Part shown: positions 37,092 through 45,503 of the stretch, one piece after another
Position numbering within the stretch: position 1 is the stretch's first letter
Layout of the letters: each line of letters begins with the position of its first letter
From: Burkholderia sp. HI2500
GTDB taxonomy: Bacteria > Pseudomonadota > Gammaproteobacteria > Burkholderiales > Burkholderiaceae
Length of the DNA: 64,000 nucleotides
NCBI RefSeq assembly: GCF_002223055.1
Contig: NZ_NKFL01000004.1
Location: 1,736,001-1,800,000, forward strand
Direction: 5' to 3'
Translations under genes and position numbers: made by a program
The notes under the pieces: model-generated
Databases searched by the model: none
Seen by the model: only the letters and a program-made list of their open reading frames with translations
What the model was told of the DNA's origin: nothing

Positions 37092-38015
37092 ATGTGGTTC
37101 AAGAACCTTCAGCTTCATCGTCTTCCTGCACCTTGGGCCGTTACCCCCGATCAGATGGAAAAATGGCTGGCGCCCCACGCGTTCCAGCCGGGCACCAGCG
37201 TCGAGATGCAGAGCCATGGATGGGCGTCGCCGCGTGACGACGGCGCACTCGTGTATTCGATCAACCGGCAGATGTTGCTGACGTTTCGTGCCGAGAAGAA
37301 GCTGCTTCCAGCGTCGGTCGTCACTCAGGTGACCAAGGCCCGCGCGCTTGAAATCGAGGAGCAGCAGGGCTTCAAGGTCGGACGAAAACAGATGCGCGAA
37401 CTCAAGGAGCAGGTGACCGACGAACTGCTCCCGCGCGCGTTCACCATTCAGCGCGATACCCGCGTGTGGATCGATACGGTGAACGGCTGGCTCGTCATCG
37501 ATGCGGCTTCACAGGCTGTTGCCGACGACGTTCGCGGCCTGCTCGTCAAATCGATCGATCAGTTGCCGCTCGCCGGTGTTCAGGTGGTGCGTTCGCCGGT
37601 CGCCGCGATGACGGATTGGCTGTTGTCCGGCGAGGCGCCGGGCGGATTCACCGTGGACCAGGACGCCGAATTGCGCTCGAGCGGCGAAGGCGGCGCCACG
37701 GTGCGATATGTCGGCCACGCGCTGGAAGCGAACGACATGCGCCGGCACATCGAGGCCGGCAAGCAATGCATGCGCCTGGCGATGACCTGGGACAACCGGA
37801 TCTCCTTCGTGCTGACGCCGTCGCTGACGATCAAGCGCGTGACGCCGCTCGACGTGATCAAGGAAGCGGCGGATCCGACCGCGCAGAACGACGATGAACG
37901 CTTCGACTCGGATGTCACGCTGATGACCGGTGAATTGGAGCGGATGTTGGCCAGCCTCATCGATATCCTGGGTGGCGAGCAGCGCGACTCGGCGCATCAG
38001 GCGGCAGCGGCCTGA
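37092..38015 (+). CDS. rdgC: Recombination-associated protein RdgC
   Basis: 307 residues from the ATG at 37092 ([15 protein letters not shown]), the standard RdgC start; in-frame ATGs further upstream are not used. RdgC is a ring-shaped double-stranded DNA-binding protein that limits RecA; a phage origin has been suggested for parts of its distribution. Possible promoter TATAGAAT about 24 bp before the ATG (37066-37073). It sits directly behind the integrase remnant, so it may be the chromosomal rdgC or an extra copy carried by the lost element. Confidence 0.93.
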   Translation: MWFKNLQLHRLPAPWAVTPDQMEKWLAPHAFQPGTSVEMQSHGWASPRDDGALVYSINRQMLLTFRAEKKLLPASVVTQVTKARALEIEEQQGFKVGRKQMRELKEQVTDELLPRAFTIQRDTRVWIDTVNGWLVIDAASQAVADDVRGLLVKSIDQLPLAGVQVVRSPVAAMTDWLLSGEAPGGFTVDQDAELRSSGEGGATVRYVGHALEANDMRRHIEAGKQCMRLAMTWDNRISFVLTPSLTIKRVTPLDVIKEAADPTAQNDDERFDSDVTLMTGELERMLASLIDILGGEQRDSAHQAAAA

Positions 38016-38032
38016 ATGCTGTCGGCGGCCGA

Positions 38033-38095
38033 GAAACCTCACCCTCAACGACGGCGAGGTTTCGAGCCGGCGCGACAGTTCGACGAGAACTGTCG
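38033..38095. repeat. Two hairpins downstream of rdgC
   Basis: GAAACCTC/GAGGTTTC (38033-38063, 15-nt loop) and CGACAGTTC/GAACTGTCG (38073-38095, 5-nt loop). Neither has a clear T tract. They may cap the rdgC mRNA. The rest of the gap to 38287 contains no gene. Confidence 0.5.
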
Positions 38096-38287
38096 TCGCG
38101 CGGTCGGAGGGTCGCGACCAGGCGTTCACGCACGATTCTTCTCCGTGTCGCCCTCCGACGCGAGGATGCCGCCCACGACCGCCGGCAGCCAGCCTGCCAA
38201 ACCTGACGGGGCCAATGCGCCGACATCCCGAGATTCGCGCATCCGGCTCCAGGAACGCTGTTCCCGTCAGCGCACGAGCGCCGCGAC

Positions 38288-38818
38288 TCACTTGATCAGG
38301 CGCAGCACCTCGCGAAAACGCGGATGGCGGCTGGAACCCAGCCATTCGAACCCGATCATCTCGACCGTCGCGATTTGCACCCCCGCTGCCCCGAGCCGGG
38401 CGATCCCCGCGTCCCGGTCGATCGTCCTGCGCGAACCCACGGCATCGCTGACCACCGTGACTTTGCGGCCGCTGCGCAACAGCCCGAACGCCGTTTGCAA
38501 CACGCACACGTGCGCCTCGCAACCGGCGACGATGACGCTGTCGCGCCCGGCCGGCAATGCGTCGACCAGGCCCTCCGCGCATGCGTCGAAATGGTCCTTG
38601 ACGACGGTGTGCGAGCACAGCTCCTTGATCTCCGGTACGTTCCGGCCCAACTGGACGGGGCTCTGCTCGGTACCCATCACCGGCACCCCGAGTATCTGCG
38701 CAATACGGGCAAGTCGGACAGCCTGCGTGACGACGGATGACCCTTCGTGAATCACCGGCATCAGCCGCGTCTGAAAATCAACCAATACGACCACTGAATC
38801 GTCGGGCACGTGCAGCAC
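38288..38818 (-). CDS. Isochorismatase-family cysteine hydrolase
   Basis: 176 residues. The catalytic triad of the family is visible: Asp in LVDFQTRLMP, Lys in VVKDHFDA, and Cys in GCEAHVCVLQTAFGLL. Resembles YcaC-like hydrolases of unknown substrate. No signal peptide. Single gene between rdgC and a long gene-poor stretch. Confidence 0.87.
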   Translation of the reverse strand: MLHVPDDSVVVLVDFQTRLMPVIHEGSSVVTQAVRLARIAQILGVPVMGTEQSPVQLGRNVPEIKELCSHTVVKDHFDACAEGLVDALPAGRDSVIVAGCEAHVCVLQTAFGLLRSGRKVTVVSDAVGSRRTIDRDAGIARLGAAGVQIATVEMIGFEWLGSSRHPRFREVLRLIK

Positions 38819-39632
38819 GGTGCATTCTCCGGAGTGAAGGCGACGTCAACCACCATCGGCCATCGATGAAAAGTCGCTCGGTCGCAAGATCGTCAGCCCC
38901 GCAGACGACGAATATCGAATCGCATCAATGGCCGACTGCTCCAATTCGGTAAACGGAAGCGGTCTCCAAGACTACCAAACTTGCCGGCGCCATTGACGCG
39001 ATCGCATGGAGTCCGGTTCTCGGGATCACCCATCGGTTCGGTCGCAGGAACGCCGGTTGCTCACCGCTCCGTATCGCCGCATCCATCGCATTCCGTTTGC
39101 ACCGCCCGAGACACCGCGACAGGCAAACCGCCACCATTCAATCCCGGTTCGTAATCAATCACCAATACCGACATCGATTGCCAATCGATTTTCACCAAAC
39201 TCGATAATCAGAACATCTCCATTTCTCCGTGAAACCGCATATTTTACCGACCCAACAAGCAAGAATTGCGACCTCATTCCGGAACACTATTCGAAAACCA
39301 TCAAATCATTATTGACTTCGACTTTATCCGAACTTTAGAATCCCCTACGACAGCTTACGTTTCGTTTTTCACGCCGTGCACGCCCTAATGTCGGCACGGC
39401 ACCGGAACGCCAACAGAGAAGTGTTTCATGCCTGGCCGGGGCAGCGCCTCCTTTTGCTTTCAATTCCGGCATTAACCATCAACCGGTTAATTACCATTCA
39501 ATTCACCCCAGAAGCACGCCCGGATTAATTCCGAATTTCCCAGGAATTCCGCAATACCGGACGAAGCAGGTCGAGCACCCGCTCATTCGATAATTCTCAT
39601 AAAAATCGCCAGTCAGCAGGAGGGACATCAAC
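38819..39632. other. 814-bp gene-free, AT-richer region
   Basis: The left part (to about 39100) holds a 20-of-21 direct repeat of integrase sequence (38968-38988). From about 39150 to 39620 the composition is clearly AT-richer than the rest of the window. A 110-codon frame at 39006-39338 resembles nothing and has no ribosome site, so it is not called. A promoter at 39312-39341 gives the downstream lipoprotein gene a leader of about 280 nt. Confidence 0.6.
39312..39341 (+). promoter_or_regulatory. Putative sigma-70 promoter in the AT-rich leader
   Basis: TTGACT (39312-39317) and TAGAAT (39336-39341) with an 18-bp spacer, the best match in the gap. The AT-rich surroundings are typical of H-NS-silenced promoters in this genus, an inference. 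Confidence 0.5.
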
Positions 39633-41777
39633 ATGCATCGCCTTGCGAAGTCGCTGTGTCTCGGATTCATCTGCGCCGGCCTGCTCGCGGCCTGCAATGA
39701 CGACGACGTCAAATCGAGCACCCCGCCGTCGAACAACGCCGCACTGTCGTTCCGCATGGACACCGGCGGCCAGATCAACGCGTTCTACCGGCAGGACAAG
39801 GTCGCCGCACACCTGCTGGTGCGCTCGTCGACGAAGCCGCGTCTGCTCGTGGTCTTCCCCGCCGGCAACAGCGGCACCGGGCTGTGGTTCGACGACACCG
39901 CGCAGCCGGTGAACTGGAGCCTCGACACGCCACCGTCCGCGCTATCGGCACCCGACGCGCACGGCCGTCCGCTGTACGGCATCGGCGCCGACGTGTCGGT
40001 GGACACCAACACGCTGACGATCCGGCAGGGTGTGCTCAGCAACGTGCGCTTCCTGCGCGACTTCAACGGCGGCGCCACGATTCCGCAGGAGATCCTCGCC
40101 GCACCGACGGTTCAGGGCAGCGCCGCGCAATGGCAACGCGACCGGATCGACGGCGCGCCCGGCTATTCACTGCGCATCACGCTGCGCGACGGCGGCAGCA
40201 TCACGCCGGCAGCGGGCGGCAAGCTCGTCCTGAGCGCACCGGCGGGCTCGCACACGCTGCGGCTGCATGTCGATGCGCTGTCGGGCGAGACGCCGTTGTC
40301 GCCGATCACGCGCGCCGACCTGCTCGCGCCCTCGGTGAACCCCGACCCGGTGAGCCAGAACGTGCTCGAATTCCTGAGCTTCCACGACAAGCTGCTGGCC
40401 GGCTCGTGGCAGTACGACACCTACTTCGGCCGCGACACGCTGATCTCGGTCCGCATGCTGATGCCCGTGCTCGAGCCCGCGGCGATCGAGGCCGGCCTGT
40501 CGTCGGTGCTGAGCCGGCTGTCGATCGACGGCAAGGTCGCGCACGAGGAAGGGATCGGCGAATTCGCGCTCGTCGACAACCAGAAGAACGGGCGGCCGAA
40601 CGATCCGACGCCGACCTACGACTACAAGATGATCGACAGCGACTACCTGCTCGCGCCGATCGCGGCCGCGTGGCTGATCGACGATACGCGCGGCCAGGCC
40701 CGCGCGGCCGCCTATCTCGCGCAGCGCGGCAGCGACGGGCAGACCCTGGGCAGCCGCCTGGTCGTCAACCTGCTGCACGTCGCGGCGACCGCGCAGCCGT
40801 TCGCGCAACAGCCGACGGTCGCGAACCTGATCCACCTGCGGCCCGGCGAAATCGTCGGCAACTGGCGCGACAGCACCGACGGGCTCGGCGGCGGCGTCTA
40901 TCCGTATGACGTCAACGCGGTGCTCGTGCCGGCCGCGTTGCGCGCGGCGAACGCATTCCTCGCGCGTGGCCTGCTCGATCCGTATCTGGATGCCGGGCAG
41001 CGCGCGACGCTCGCCAACACGGCGAACCAGGCGGCCGCGTGGGAAACGCAGGCGCCGCCGCTGTTCCAGGTCAGCGTGCCGGCCGCACAGGCGGCCACCG
41101 ACGTGTCGGCCTATGCGCCGTCCGCGGGCGTGCCGGCCGGCGCCGCACCGGGCACGCCGCTGGCGTTCTACGCGCTGTCGCTCGATCAGCAGGGCAACCC
41201 GATTCCGGTGATGAATTCGGACGGCGGCTTCGCGCTGCTGTTCGGCACGCCGCCGGACGACGAGCTTCAGCGGATCGTCACCGACGTCACGCGGCCGTTT
41301 CCGACCGGGCTCGTGACCGATGCCGGCATGCTGATCGCGAACCCGGCCTATGCGAATCAGGCGCTGTGGCCGAAATTCACGAGCTCCGCGTATCACGGGA
41401 CGGTGATCTGGTCGTGGCAGCAGGCGATGTGGGTGGCCGGGCTCGATCGCCAGCTCGCGCGCCAGGACCTGTCGGCCGCGACGCGCACGCTGCTCACGCA
41501 GGCACGGCAGACGATCTGGCAGGTGATCTCGAACGGGCGCGACATGCGCACGTCGGAGATGTGGACGTGGTCCTACGTGAACGGCAAGTACCAGACCGAT
41601 GCATTCGGCACGCGCAGCGCGGACGCCACCGAGGCGAACGCGGCACAGCTCTGGAGTACGACGTATCTCGCGATCCGCGACCCGCAGCAGCGCGCGGGCA
41701 AGTACTGGTGGCAGGCGTCGCAGCGGATGCAGGATGCGCAGCCGAAGCAGAGCGCGGCGGCGCTGGCAACGCGGTAG
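39633..41777 (+). CDS. Secreted lipoprotein with glucosidase-like six-hairpin domain
   Basis: 714 residues with a lipoprotein signal ending LLAAC (lipidated C21). The N-terminal part (about 30-240) is beta-rich. The C-terminal part resembles amylo-1,6-glucosidase/GH15-like (alpha/alpha)6 enzymes: DTYFGRDTLIS near 265, KVAHEEGIGEFALVDN near 303, DGLGGGVYPYDVNAVLVPAALRA near 415, and late WSYVNGKYQTDAFGTRSADATEAN. A role in cleaving glucans or other sugars outside the inner membrane is likely, but substrate and catalytic acids cannot be fixed from sequence alone. AGGAGGG lies 10 bp before the ATG. Confidence 0.7.
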   Translation: MHRLAKSLCLGFICAGLLAACNDDDVKSSTPPSNNAALSFRMDTGGQINAFYRQDKVAAHLLVRSSTKPRLLVVFPAGNSGTGLWFDDTAQPVNWSLDTPPSALSAPDAHGRPLYGIGADVSVDTNTLTIRQGVLSNVRFLRDFNGGATIPQEILAAPTVQGSAAQWQRDRIDGAPGYSLRITLRDGGSITPAAGGKLVLSAPAGSHTLRLHVDALSGETPLSPITRADLLAPSVNPDPVSQNVLEFLSFHDKLLAGSWQYDTYFGRDTLISVRMLMPVLEPAAIEAGLSSVLSRLSIDGKVAHEEGIGEFALVDNQKNGRPNDPTPTYDYKMIDSDYLLAPIAAAWLIDDTRGQARAAAYLAQRGSDGQTLGSRLVVNLLHVAATAQPFAQQPTVANLIHLRPGEIVGNWRDSTDGLGGGVYPYDVNAVLVPAALRAANAFLARGLLDPYLDAGQRATLANTANQAAAWETQAPPLFQVSVPAAQAATDVSAYAPSAGVPAGAAPGTPLAFYALSLDQQGNPIPVMNSDGGFALLFGTPPDDELQRIVTDVTRPFPTGLVTDAGMLIANPAYANQALWPKFTSSAYHGTVIWSWQQAMWVAGLDRQLARQDLSAATRTLLTQARQTIWQVISNGRDMRTSEMWTWSYVNGKYQTDAFGTRSADATEANAAQLWSTTYLAIRDPQQRAGKYWWQASQRMQDAQPKQSAAALATR

Positions 41778-41810
41778 CGCGTCGCCGGTCGCGTGCCGAC
41801 CGGACATGCA

Positions 41811-41842
41811 AAAGCCCCGGGGCATGACCGCCTCCGGGGCTT
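41811..41842. terminator. Terminator between converging lipoprotein and GGDEF genes
   Basis: AAGCCCCGG (41812-41820) pairs with CCGGGGCTT (41834-41842). On the minus strand it is followed by TTTTGC, so it serves the GGDEF gene best; on the plus strand the tract is only TT. Confidence 0.7.
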
Positions 41843-41938
41843 CGTCAGAAATCGAGGCGCTGGACACAGCGTCTGTACGCCCGGGTGGCCGAATGTTCCG
41901 CGTCCGTTCACCCGCGCCCGTGTGCCGCGCCCGCCGTA

Positions 41939-43339
41939 TCACCGCGCCACGACCCGGTTCCGCCCTTCCCGCTTAGCCTGGTACAACCGTTCGTCGACCA
42001 CGCGCAGCAACGCATCGACCGTGCTGCCGTCGGCCCCGTATTGCGCGACACCGACACTGACCGTCACCTGCACGCGCTTGAAATCGAGCCCGAACGGCGA
42101 ACTCGCGATCGACGAGCGCACGCGTTCGGCCGTCATCCGCGCGCCTTCGAGCGGCATGTCCGGCAGCAGCGCCATGAACTCCTCGCCGCCGACCCGCGCG
42201 AGCCCGCCGGCCGGCCGGATCGCATCGAGGCACTGGCGCACCACGCCGCGCAGCACCTCGTCGCCGATCTGATGCCCGTACGCATCGTTGATGTTCTTGA
42301 AATTGTCGAGATCGAGCGCGAGCAGGCAGAACGGCGTGCCGTCGCGCTCGGCCCGCACCATCTCGCGCTCGACCTGCGCGATGAACTGCCGGCGGTTCGA
42401 CGCGCCCGTCATCGGATCGGTCGCGGCCATGTATTCGAGCTTCTGGTTCGTGCGCCGCAGCTCCTGCAGCGCACTCTCGGTGCGCGCCATCGATTCCGAC
42501 AGCCGGCTCATCAGGTCTTCCTGGCTGTAGATCGCCGAGAACGAGCGCGTCGTCTGCAGCGCCTGCACGACACCGTAGCTGAGCAGGAAGAAGCCGCCGG
42601 CGAAAATCGCATGCGCGAGCCACCACATGTGATTCCACGGCTTGCCGAGAATGAACGCGAGCGACGACAGCGCGAACGCCATGATCGACACGCCGTAGAT
42701 CACCATCAGCGGCGAGCGGATCCGCCGCGCGAGCAGCACGGCGACGTTCAGCAGCGAGAACAGGAGCGCGCCGCCTTCCATCGACAGCCGCGTGCCCGGC
42801 GCGCCCGCGACCGGCGAATACGCGATGTACGCCACGACGACGTTGACGATCACGAAGAACACGATCCACGGCAGCCACGTGCGCACGCTCGTGCGCTTCT
42901 CGAGGCGATCGGGCGGACGCGAATACGACAGCAGGCCCGTGAGCAGCAGGATCGACATCACGAGCCGCGACGCGGGCCCGTACAGCAGGAACAGCCAGAT
43001 GTTGTGATGCGCCATCCCGGTGAACGCACCGTGCAGCGCATAGATCATCGCGAAGCCGAGAAAGCCAAGTGTCAGCCAGCGCAACAGCGGCTCGCCGGAC
43101 GACCGGTAGCAGACCCACGTCACGTAGGTGACGAACGCGCCTTCGAGCGTCGCGGCGGCGATCGCGATTTCATGGAACGCGTGGTTCTCGAACACGACGT
43201 GCGGATCGCTGAAGAACCACAGATAGGCGATCAGATAGGCGGGCAGCAACGCGAATCCGACCAGCAGGCATTTCGCGTAGAGCCTTGCGGCCGCGCTGAC
43301 GACGCGCGGCGGTTCCCCGGCTGCATAGGTCGTACTCAT
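41939..43339 (-). CDS. Membrane-bound diguanylate cyclase (GGDEF)
   Basis: 466 residues from the ATG at 43339. About eight N-terminal membrane segments (roughly residues 20-265) form a sensor, followed by a short coiled coil (SESMARTESALQELRRTNQKLEYMA) and a GGDEF domain starting at DPMTGASNRR with active site RVGGEEF, a functional variant. The inhibitory RxxD site normally five residues before is RPAG, so product feedback is probably lost. It makes cyclic-di-GMP, which controls biofilm and motility. Signal unknown. Confidence 0.9.
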   Translation of the reverse strand: MSTTYAAGEPPRVVSAAARLYAKCLLVGFALLPAYLIAYLWFFSDPHVVFENHAFHEIAIAAATLEGAFVTYVTWVCYRSSGEPLLRWLTLGFLGFAMIYALHGAFTGMAHHNIWLFLLYGPASRLVMSILLLTGLLSYSRPPDRLEKRTSVRTWLPWIVFFVIVNVVVAYIAYSPVAGAPGTRLSMEGGALLFSLLNVAVLLARRIRSPLMVIYGVSIMAFALSSLAFILGKPWNHMWWLAHAIFAGGFFLLSYGVVQALQTTRSFSAIYSQEDLMSRLSESMARTESALQELRRTNQKLEYMAATDPMTGASNRRQFIAQVEREMVRAERDGTPFCLLALDLDNFKNINDAYGHQIGDEVLRGVVRQCLDAIRPAGGLARVGGEEFMALLPDMPLEGARMTAERVRSSIASSPFGLDFKRVQVTVSVGVAQYGADGSTVDALLRVVDERLYQAKREGRNRVVAR

Positions 43340-43600
43340 TCGGTCCCCGGTCGGTCTGCTGCGTTGGTTCGAACCTTCGCGGCACGGATCGCACGACGCA
43401 CGATCCGGCCCATCGTGCCGAAAGGCAAATGTCAGAGCAAGTATAGGTGGGGCAATTCGTTTGACAAGTAAGGGGAAACGGCATTGCCGGGCGCATGCCT
43501 TTTGCTTCCCGATTGTTTCGAATGGCGGATCGGTCGCGCCGATTCGCGTCGCGGCCGCCGGTCTCGCCGAAGCGAAACCGCGGCCGCTCCGTGCCAAAGA
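43340..43600. other. Gap between thiolase and GGDEF genes
   Basis: 261 bp with no gene. Part of it is the GGDEF promoter region, with a stretch rich in A/T (near 43428-43490). Nothing else recognisable. Confidence 0.5.
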
Positions 43601-44779
43601 TCAGAGGATTTCGAACAGGCCGGCCGCGCCCTGCCCGCCGCCGATGCACATCGTGACGACCGCGTACTTCACGCCGCGCCGCTTGCCTTCGATCAGCGCA
43701 TGGCCGGTCAGGCGTGCGCCTGACACACCGTACGGATGGCCGACCGCGATCGCGCCGCCGTTCACGTTCAGAAGATCCTCAGGAATCCCGAGCGTGTCGC
43801 GGCAGTACAGCACCTGCACCGCGAACGCTTCGTTCAGCTCCCACAGGCCGATATCATCGACCTTCAGCCCTGCCTGCTTCAGCAGCTTGGGCACCGCGAA
43901 CACGGGGCCGATGCCCATCTCGTCCGGCTCGCAACCGGCCACCGCGAACCCGCGGAACACGCCGAGCGGCTGCAGCCCCTCGCGCTGCGCGGCGTCGGCG
44001 CTCATCACGACGCAGGCCGACGCGCCGTCCGAGAACTGGCTCGCGTTGCCCGCGGTGATCACGCCACCCGGCACGGCCGACCGGATCTTCGATACGCCTT
44101 CGAGCGTCGTGTCGGGGCGAATCCCTTCGTCGGCCGAGACCGTCACTTCCTTCGTGAACAGACGGCCCGTCGCCTTGTCGGCCACGCCCGCGAGCACGGT
44201 GATCGGCACGATCTCGTCACGGAAACGCCCGGCTTCCTGTGCCGCCGCCGCGCGCAGTTGCGACTGCACGCCGTACTCGTCCTGCCGCTCCTTCGAGATG
44301 CCGTAGCGCTTCGCGACGTTCTCGGCCGTCTGCAGCATGTTCCAGTAGATCTCGGGCTTGTGCTGGACGAGCCAGCCTTCCTGGATCATGTGGTGGTTCA
44401 TCTCGTTCTGCACGCACGAGATCGATTCGACGCCGCCCGCGACATACACGTCGCCTTCGCCCGCGATGATCCGCTGCGCGGCCAGCGCGATGGTCTGCAG
44501 CCCGGACGAGCAGAAACGGTTCACCGTCATCCCCGGCACCGTCACGGGCAGCCCCGCGCGCAGCGCGATCTGCCGCGCGATGTTCGCGCCGGTCGCGCCT
44601 TCGGGGTTCGCGCACCCCATGATCACGTCCTCGACGCGTGCGGGGTCGAGCTTCGCGCGTTCAACAGCGGCCGCGACCGCGTGGCCGCCGAGCGTCGCGC
44701 CGTGCGTCATGTTGAACGCACCGCGCCAGGATTTCGCCAGCGGCGTGCGGGCGGTCGATACGATTACGGCTTCGGTCAT
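43601..44779 (-). CDS. Acetyl-CoA acyltransferase (thiolase)
   Basis: 392 residues. Nucleophile Cys90 in VNRFCSSG, His in GHPYGVSG near 345, and Cys in [10 protein letters not shown] near 378 are the thiolase triad. Cleaves 3-ketoacyl-CoA in beta-oxidation. Its sequence start [20 protein letters not shown] resembles FadA-like thiolases rather than the PhaA type. It is downstream of nicotinamidase and the FadB-like gene on the same strand. Confidence 0.93.
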   Translation of the reverse strand: MTEAVIVSTARTPLAKSWRGAFNMTHGATLGGHAVAAAVERAKLDPARVEDVIMGCANPEGATGANIARQIALRAGLPVTVPGMTVNRFCSSGLQTIALAAQRIIAGEGDVYVAGGVESISCVQNEMNHHMIQEGWLVQHKPEIYWNMLQTAENVAKRYGISKERQDEYGVQSQLRAAAAQEAGRFRDEIVPITVLAGVADKATGRLFTKEVTVSADEGIRPDTTLEGVSKIRSAVPGGVITAGNASQFSDGASACVVMSADAAQREGLQPLGVFRGFAVAGCEPDEMGIGPVFAVPKLLKQAGLKVDDIGLWELNEAFAVQVLYCRDTLGIPEDLLNVNGGAIAVGHPYGVSGARLTGHALIEGKRRGVKYAVVTMCIGGGQGAAGLFEIL

Positions 44780-44830
44780 GCGAGTCTCCTTCGGTCCTGC
44801 TTCATGTCCTGAATCAGATGGGGAATTGCG

Positions 44831-45463
44831 CTACGCCGCCGGGCGTGCGCCCGCGGACGTCACATGCGCGACGCCCGCTGCCTGCATCTGCTGCCATGCG
44901 TGGGCGAGCGACCCGTTCAGGTCGATCGCGCGGCACGCATCGTTGATCACCGCGGCTTCGAAACCGGCCGCGCGCGCATCGAGCGCCGACCACGCGACGC
45001 AATAGTCGGTCGCGAGCCCGCAGCACCACACGCGCTTCGCGCCGAGCTCGCGCAGATAACCCGCGAGCCCGGTGCGCGTCGTGCGGTCGGCTTCGACGAA
45101 CGCGGAATAGCTGTCGACCTGCGCGTCGCCGCCCTTGCGGATCACGAGCCGCGCGTGCGGGATGTCGAGATCGCGATGCAGCGCCGCGCCGTCGGTGTCC
45201 TGCACGCAGTGCACGGGCCACAGCACCTGCTCGCCGTACGGCAGCGCGAGCGTGGAGAACGGTTCGCGGCCCGGGTGATTCGCCGCGAACGACACGTGCT
45301 CGCGCGGGTGCCAGTCCTGCGTCAGCACGACCTGGTCGAAGCGTTGCGCGAGCGCGTTGATCACCGGCACGACCGCGTCGCCGTCCGGCACCGCGAGCGC
45401 GCCGCCCGGCATGAAGTCGTATTGCACGTCGATCACGAGCAGGACGTCGTCGGTGCGTTTCAT
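44831..45463 (-). CDS. pncA: Nicotinamidase
   Basis: 210 residues. Catalytic Asp12 in VIDVQYDF, metal-binding Asp50/His52 (TQDWHP) and His84, Lys110 in IRKG, and nucleophile Cys155 in ATDYCVAWSA. Converts nicotinamide to nicotinate for NAD salvage. Inserted between the FadB-like and thiolase genes, 40 bp after the former, so it may be co-transcribed with beta-oxidation genes whose dehydrogenase uses NAD. Confidence 0.94.
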   Translation of the reverse strand: MKRTDDVLLVIDVQYDFMPGGALAVPDGDAVVPVINALAQRFDQVVLTQDWHPREHVSFAANHPGREPFSTLALPYGEQVLWPVHCVQDTDGAALHRDLDIPHARLVIRKGGDAQVDSYSAFVEADRTTRTGLAGYLRELGAKRVWCCGLATDYCVAWSALDARAAGFEAAVINDACRAIDLNGSLAHAWQQMQAAGVAHVTSAGARPAA

Positions 45464-45503
45464 TGCGTTTCTCCGGGTGTGCGTGGCGCCGCGATCCGGC
45501 GCG

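Noticed and set aside
39006..39338. 110-codon plus-strand frame in the AT-rich gap
   Set aside because: No ribosome site, no family resemblance, and it ends at the promoter of the next gene.
38819..39632. Insertion sequence or CRISPR array in the gene-free region
   Set aside because: No transposase, terminal repeats or regularly spaced repeats were visible.
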